A stretch of 8,732 nucleotides of DNA, taken from contig JAJUFW010000092.1 of NCBI GenBank assembly GCA_029263555.1, forward strand, positions 1 through 8,732. Reading direction: 5' to 3'. Source of the DNA: Alphaproteobacteria bacterium (GTDB lineage: Bacteria > Pseudomonadota > Alphaproteobacteria > DSM-16000 > Inquilinaceae). A program made the translations under genes and the position numbers. Shown one piece after another: positions 6,874 to 8,732 of the stretch. Numbering within the stretch: the first letter of the stretch is position 1; each line of letters opens with the position of its first letter. The notes under the pieces are model-generated. The model searched no databases, was not told the DNA's origin, and saw only the letters and a list, made by a program, of their open reading frames with translations.

Positions 6874-7578
6874 GGCCGCCTGGCCTCCCGCAAGGCCGGC
6901 GATCTCGAGCCGCAGCTTGGCCTCCATCGATTCGATGAAATCGCGGTAGCTTGCGGCCGTCTTCACGAAGCCGTCCGACGTCACGACATTGGCGCGGAAG
7001 TAATCCTCCAGATCCGGCTCTTCGCCGAGCACCGCCAGCCCGTTGACGGTGATGCCCCTGGACGCCGCCAGGTCCCGGGCGCGGGTGACGGGACGCCCGT
7101 CGTTCACCTTTCCGTCGGACGCTATGTCGATAACCCGCCGGCCGCCCTCGATACCATTGTCCAGAACGGCACGGACCGCACTCTCGATCGCATTGCCGAT
7201 CGCCGTCGATGAGGGAAAGCCGGACGGCCGCTCCAGCCGCGCCACCGCGGCGATGAAGCTCTCGATCCCGCCGCCATCGGACAGGACGGACCAGCCGACG
7301 ACCAACGGGCGCGGGGCCGTCGCGCCGGACCAGAACATCACCGCGACCGCGATCCCGCCCTGGCTCAGAATCGACTGCATGATGCTTTCCTCGGCGAAGG
7401 CCTGGACGATGCCCTGCTTCTGCAGCTCGAACTCCTCGGCATCGACGGAGGCGGAGACGTCGACCGCCAGCAACAGCTCGAGCGGTAGTCGCCGCTCGGC
7501 GGAGGCGGTACCGCCTCCCAGCGCAATCGCGGCCGCGATCGCCGCACCGAGAAGTCTGCCCACAATGCGCATGCTCAC
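6856..7578 (-). CDS. Secreted von Willebrand factor A domain protein, DUF1194 type
   Basis: Exported protein made almost entirely of one VWA-like domain, of the DUF1194 kind found widely in alphaproteobacteria; function unknown. With the GTG start at 7578 it has 240 residues. A signal peptide (MRIVGRLLGAAIAAAIALGG, then TASA) probably ends at about residue 27. The metal-ion-dependent adhesion site looks complete: DVSAS at 40-44, Thr125 in SSTAIGNA, and Asp155 in IASDGKVND. GTG is preferred because GAGGTGG (7590-7584) lies 5 bases before it; the ATG at 7572 is two codons later and 11 bases from that site. The open frame extends upstream to 8130, but that part is antisense to the S24 gene, has arginine-rich shadow composition, and lacks homology I recognise. 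Divergent from the S24 repressor and convergent with tctA. It probably binds a metal ion and a protein partner in the periplasm. Confidence 0.92.
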   Translation of the reverse strand: MSMRIVGRLLGAAIAAAIALGGGTASAERRLPLELLLAVDVSASVDAEEFELQKQGIVQAFAEESIMQSILSQGGIAVAVMFWSGATAPRPLVVGWSVLSDGGGIESFIAAVARLERPSGFPSSTAIGNAIESAVRAVLDNGIEGGRRVIDIASDGKVNDGRPVTRARDLAASRGITVNGLAVLGEEPDLEDYFRANVVTSDGFVKTAASYRDFIESMEAKLRLEIAGLAGGQAAGPSVP

Positions 7579-7773
7579 GGGGGCCACCTCGTTCGTTCCT
7601 GTTGTCGCCCGGCGACGAAACCCGCCCGGACGACGGGTACCTGAAGCTAGAAACCCGGCTCTGCCCGCGTCGGAGCCCGATTCGCGTGAACCGTCCCGTC
7701 GCCCGACCGGCGTGACGACGCCAGGTGCCGTCCGGTCTTGAACAGGGCACCCCGTACGGGCGACAGTTCCCTT
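7579..7773. promoter_or_regulatory. Divergent VWA/S24 control region with candidate operators
   Basis: This 195-base divergent region contains several short palindromes. GTCGCC-C-GGCGAC (7604-7616) is perfect over 13 bases and lies just upstream of the VWA start. A related but imperfect pair, GTCGCC with GGCGTGAC, is at 7698-7716. CCCGTACGGG (7751-7760) is a perfect 10-base palindrome 13 bases before the ATG of the repressor gene. A region with ACCCG/CGGGT (7620-7624 and 7634-7638) can also pair. Autoregulation by the adjacent repressor would make these natural sites to test. Short palindromes are expected by chance in GC-rich DNA, and I could not fix the promoter boxes. Confidence 0.45.
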
Positions 7774-8568
7774 ATGCAGAAGCAGACGAGACCGGCCCTG
7801 CCCGCCGCCTTGCGCGCGCTCAGAGAGCGTGCCGGCCTGTCGATGGACGGTCTGGCGCGGGAGCTCGGCTATAAGGGGGCCTCCAGCTACCAGAGGTATG
7901 AATCGGACGAGTTCCGGAAACCGTACCTGCCCATGGACCTTGCCGAACGGCTGGAACGGGTGCTGACGGGACGCGGCGATCCGCCGATCTCCGGGCCTGA
8001 GGTCCTGGCGCTGGCGGGAGTGACCCGCGGGCCGGCCTCCGGCCACGAGGTGCGCCCGCGCGACGGGCGGCCGGCCATCCCGGCGTCTCCCCTGCCCCGG
8101 GTCGCGCCGAAGGAAGGGGCGGCTGGCCATCTGCTCGAGATCCGGAGCCGCGAATATGCGGCGATTCCGGTGTTCGACCTGCGCCTGTCAGCGGGCCCCG
8201 GCGCCTTCATCGAGGACTCTCCGGAGCCGCTGTTCCACCAGATGTTCGAGCACCAGTGGCTGCGCAACGTGACCGTGACCTCGGTCGAAGACCTGATCCT
8301 CGCCCGGATCAGCGGCGACAGCATGGAAGACACCTTGCGGGACGGGGACCAGGTGCTGCTCGACCTTACGAAACGCAGGGTGACGACGGACGGCCTGTAC
8401 GGCTACCGGATCGAGGATGAGCTGCAGGTCAAGCGCATCTCCCGCCACCCGGTCACCAATCTGCTGACGATCAGCAGCGACAATCCGCGCTATCCGACCT
8501 GGCGGGACGTGCCGCCGGACAGCATCACCATCATCGGCCGAGTCGTCTGGCTGGGGCGGCAGGTATGA
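7774..8568 (+). CDS. XRE-family repressor with S24 (LexA-like) self-cleavage domain
   Basis: DNA-binding regulator of 264 residues resembling phage CI/C2-type and LexA-like repressors. An N-terminal helix-turn-helix lies at about residues 9-65 (ALRALRERAGLSMDGLAREL, then GYKGASSYQRYE). A proline- and arginine-rich linker spans roughly 85-120. The S24 peptidase domain covers about 130-264, with the serine of SGDSMEDTL (Ser183) and the lysine of LQVKRIS (Lys220) as the expected Ser-Lys dyad. An Ala-Gly pair at 140-141 (LSAGPGAF) is a possible cleavage site but falls within the start of the S24 domain, so this is tentative. The ATG at 7774 has no clear ribosome-binding site. A TTG at 7738 with a weak AGGTG upstream would add 12 residues. 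The gene is divergent from the VWA gene. No phage genes are visible, so it may be a chromosomal stress-type regulator. Family call firm; targets unknown. Confidence 0.93.
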   Translation: MQKQTRPALPAALRALRERAGLSMDGLARELGYKGASSYQRYESDEFRKPYLPMDLAERLERVLTGRGDPPISGPEVLALAGVTRGPASGHEVRPRDGRPAIPASPLPRVAPKEGAAGHLLEIRSREYAAIPVFDLRLSAGPGAFIEDSPEPLFHQMFEHQWLRNVTVTSVEDLILARISGDSMEDTLRDGDQVLLDLTKRRVTTDGLYGYRIEDELQVKRISRHPVTNLLTISSDNPRYPTWRDVPPDSITIIGRVVWLGRQV

Positions 8569-8611
8569 GGCCGGCAGCCTGCCTCACGGCCTCAGACCTG
8601 CGTCGGCGCAG
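8566..8611 (+). terminator. Hairpin cluster after the S24 repressor gene
   Basis: TGAGGCCG (8566-8573, including the stop codon) pairs perfectly with CGGCCTCA (8587-8594) around a 13-base loop. The left arm can instead pair over 6 bases with GCCTCA at 8581-8586. A second hairpin, CTGCG-TCGG-CGCAG, follows at 8598-8611. There is no T run, so termination is plausible but not certain. Confidence 0.5.
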
Positions 8612-8732
8612 CCGTCCGTCCCATGGCGGAATGTCCGGCGGGCCGCCGGTCCGGCCTCGCATGCCAATCGGTAGTTGACGCCCCATCTCCGGCCGATCTG
8701 TTCGGCTTCGGACCGATTCGCACGCCCGGACG
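8612..8732. other. Right-end sequence with no assignable gene
   Basis: The last 121 bases show no protein I recognise on either strand. All three minus-strand frames are open from the right edge to at least about 8600, as expected for short GC-rich sequence. One gives a tail ending GRTAAPTQV at a stop at 8594-8592. A perfect 15-base palindrome, CCGGCGG-G-CCGCCGG, is at 8635-8649. The stretch may hold the 3' end of a convergent gene, but this cannot be supported from what is visible. Confidence 0.4.

Noticed and set aside
7591..7605. GTTCGTTCCTG as an alphaproteobacterial LexA box (GTTC-N7-GTTC)
   Set aside because: The two GTTC words are adjacent rather than 7 bases apart, and at the right spacing the second half is TTGT.
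6479..7750. 423-codon minus-strand frame overlapping the end of tctA and the VWA gene
   Set aside because: It runs through the VWA gene in another frame and antisense to tctA; it has Arg/Gly/Ala-rich shadow composition and no motif.
7579..8130. N-terminal extension of the VWA frame up to 8130
   Set aside because: Antisense to the S24 repressor and placed ahead of a clean signal peptide; the GAGGTGG site supports a start at 7578.
8592..8732. Partial gene on the minus strand entering from the right edge
   Set aside because: Only about 47 codons are open, other frames are open as well, and no recognisable family or codon signal separates them; kept as a question and not called as a gene.
1..8732. 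CRISPR array, tRNA, rRNA, insertion sequence or phage module
   Set aside because: No regularly spaced repeats, cloverleaf, ribosomal RNA sequence, transposase or phage structural gene was seen; the S24 repressor alone does not show a prophage.

Overview
The window comes from a GC-rich bacterial chromosome, most likely an alphaproteobacterium. The evidence is strongly GC-biased codon usage, a TAXI-type TRAP transporter and a Bug-family tripartite tricarboxylate (TTT) transporter side by side, a DUF1194-type VWA protein and an XRE/S24 repressor. That combination is common in marine and soil Rhodospirillales or Rhodobacterales-like lineages. The genus cannot be told from this sequence.

Layout. 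Positions 1-1742 (minus strand) hold most of a TRAP-TAXI fused permease whose C-terminus lies beyond the left edge. Its solute-binding protein is upstream in the same operon (1952-2962, minus). A divergent control region (2963-3156) separates this operon from a plus-strand group: a small YbaY-domain (YscW-like) envelope protein (3157-3591), then, after a 213-base gap, tctC (3805-4782), tctB (4870-5322) and tctA (5333-6835). A hairpin closes this group where it converges with a minus-strand secreted VWA/DUF1194 protein (6856-7578). That gene is divergent from an XRE/S24 LexA-like repressor (7774-8568). The last 164 bases contain hairpins and no gene that can be assigned.

How the genes work together. 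Two unrelated families of high-affinity, binding-protein-dependent secondary transporters sit head to head. TRAP-TAXI and TTT systems both couple carboxylate uptake to an ion gradient. In both operons a strong perfect hairpin lies just downstream of the binding-protein gene and before the membrane genes. This is a plausible way to make much more binding protein than permease. No catabolic enzyme or dedicated transporter regulator is visible, so the substrates stay unknown. The VWA/S24 pair shares a 195-base divergent region with palindromes that are candidate operators.

The coding content is assigned to known families and I did not find a clearly new system. The points worth a second look are the non-coding elements: hairpins, a 15-base tandem repeat, palindromes in the repressor/VWA region, and the unassigned right end.
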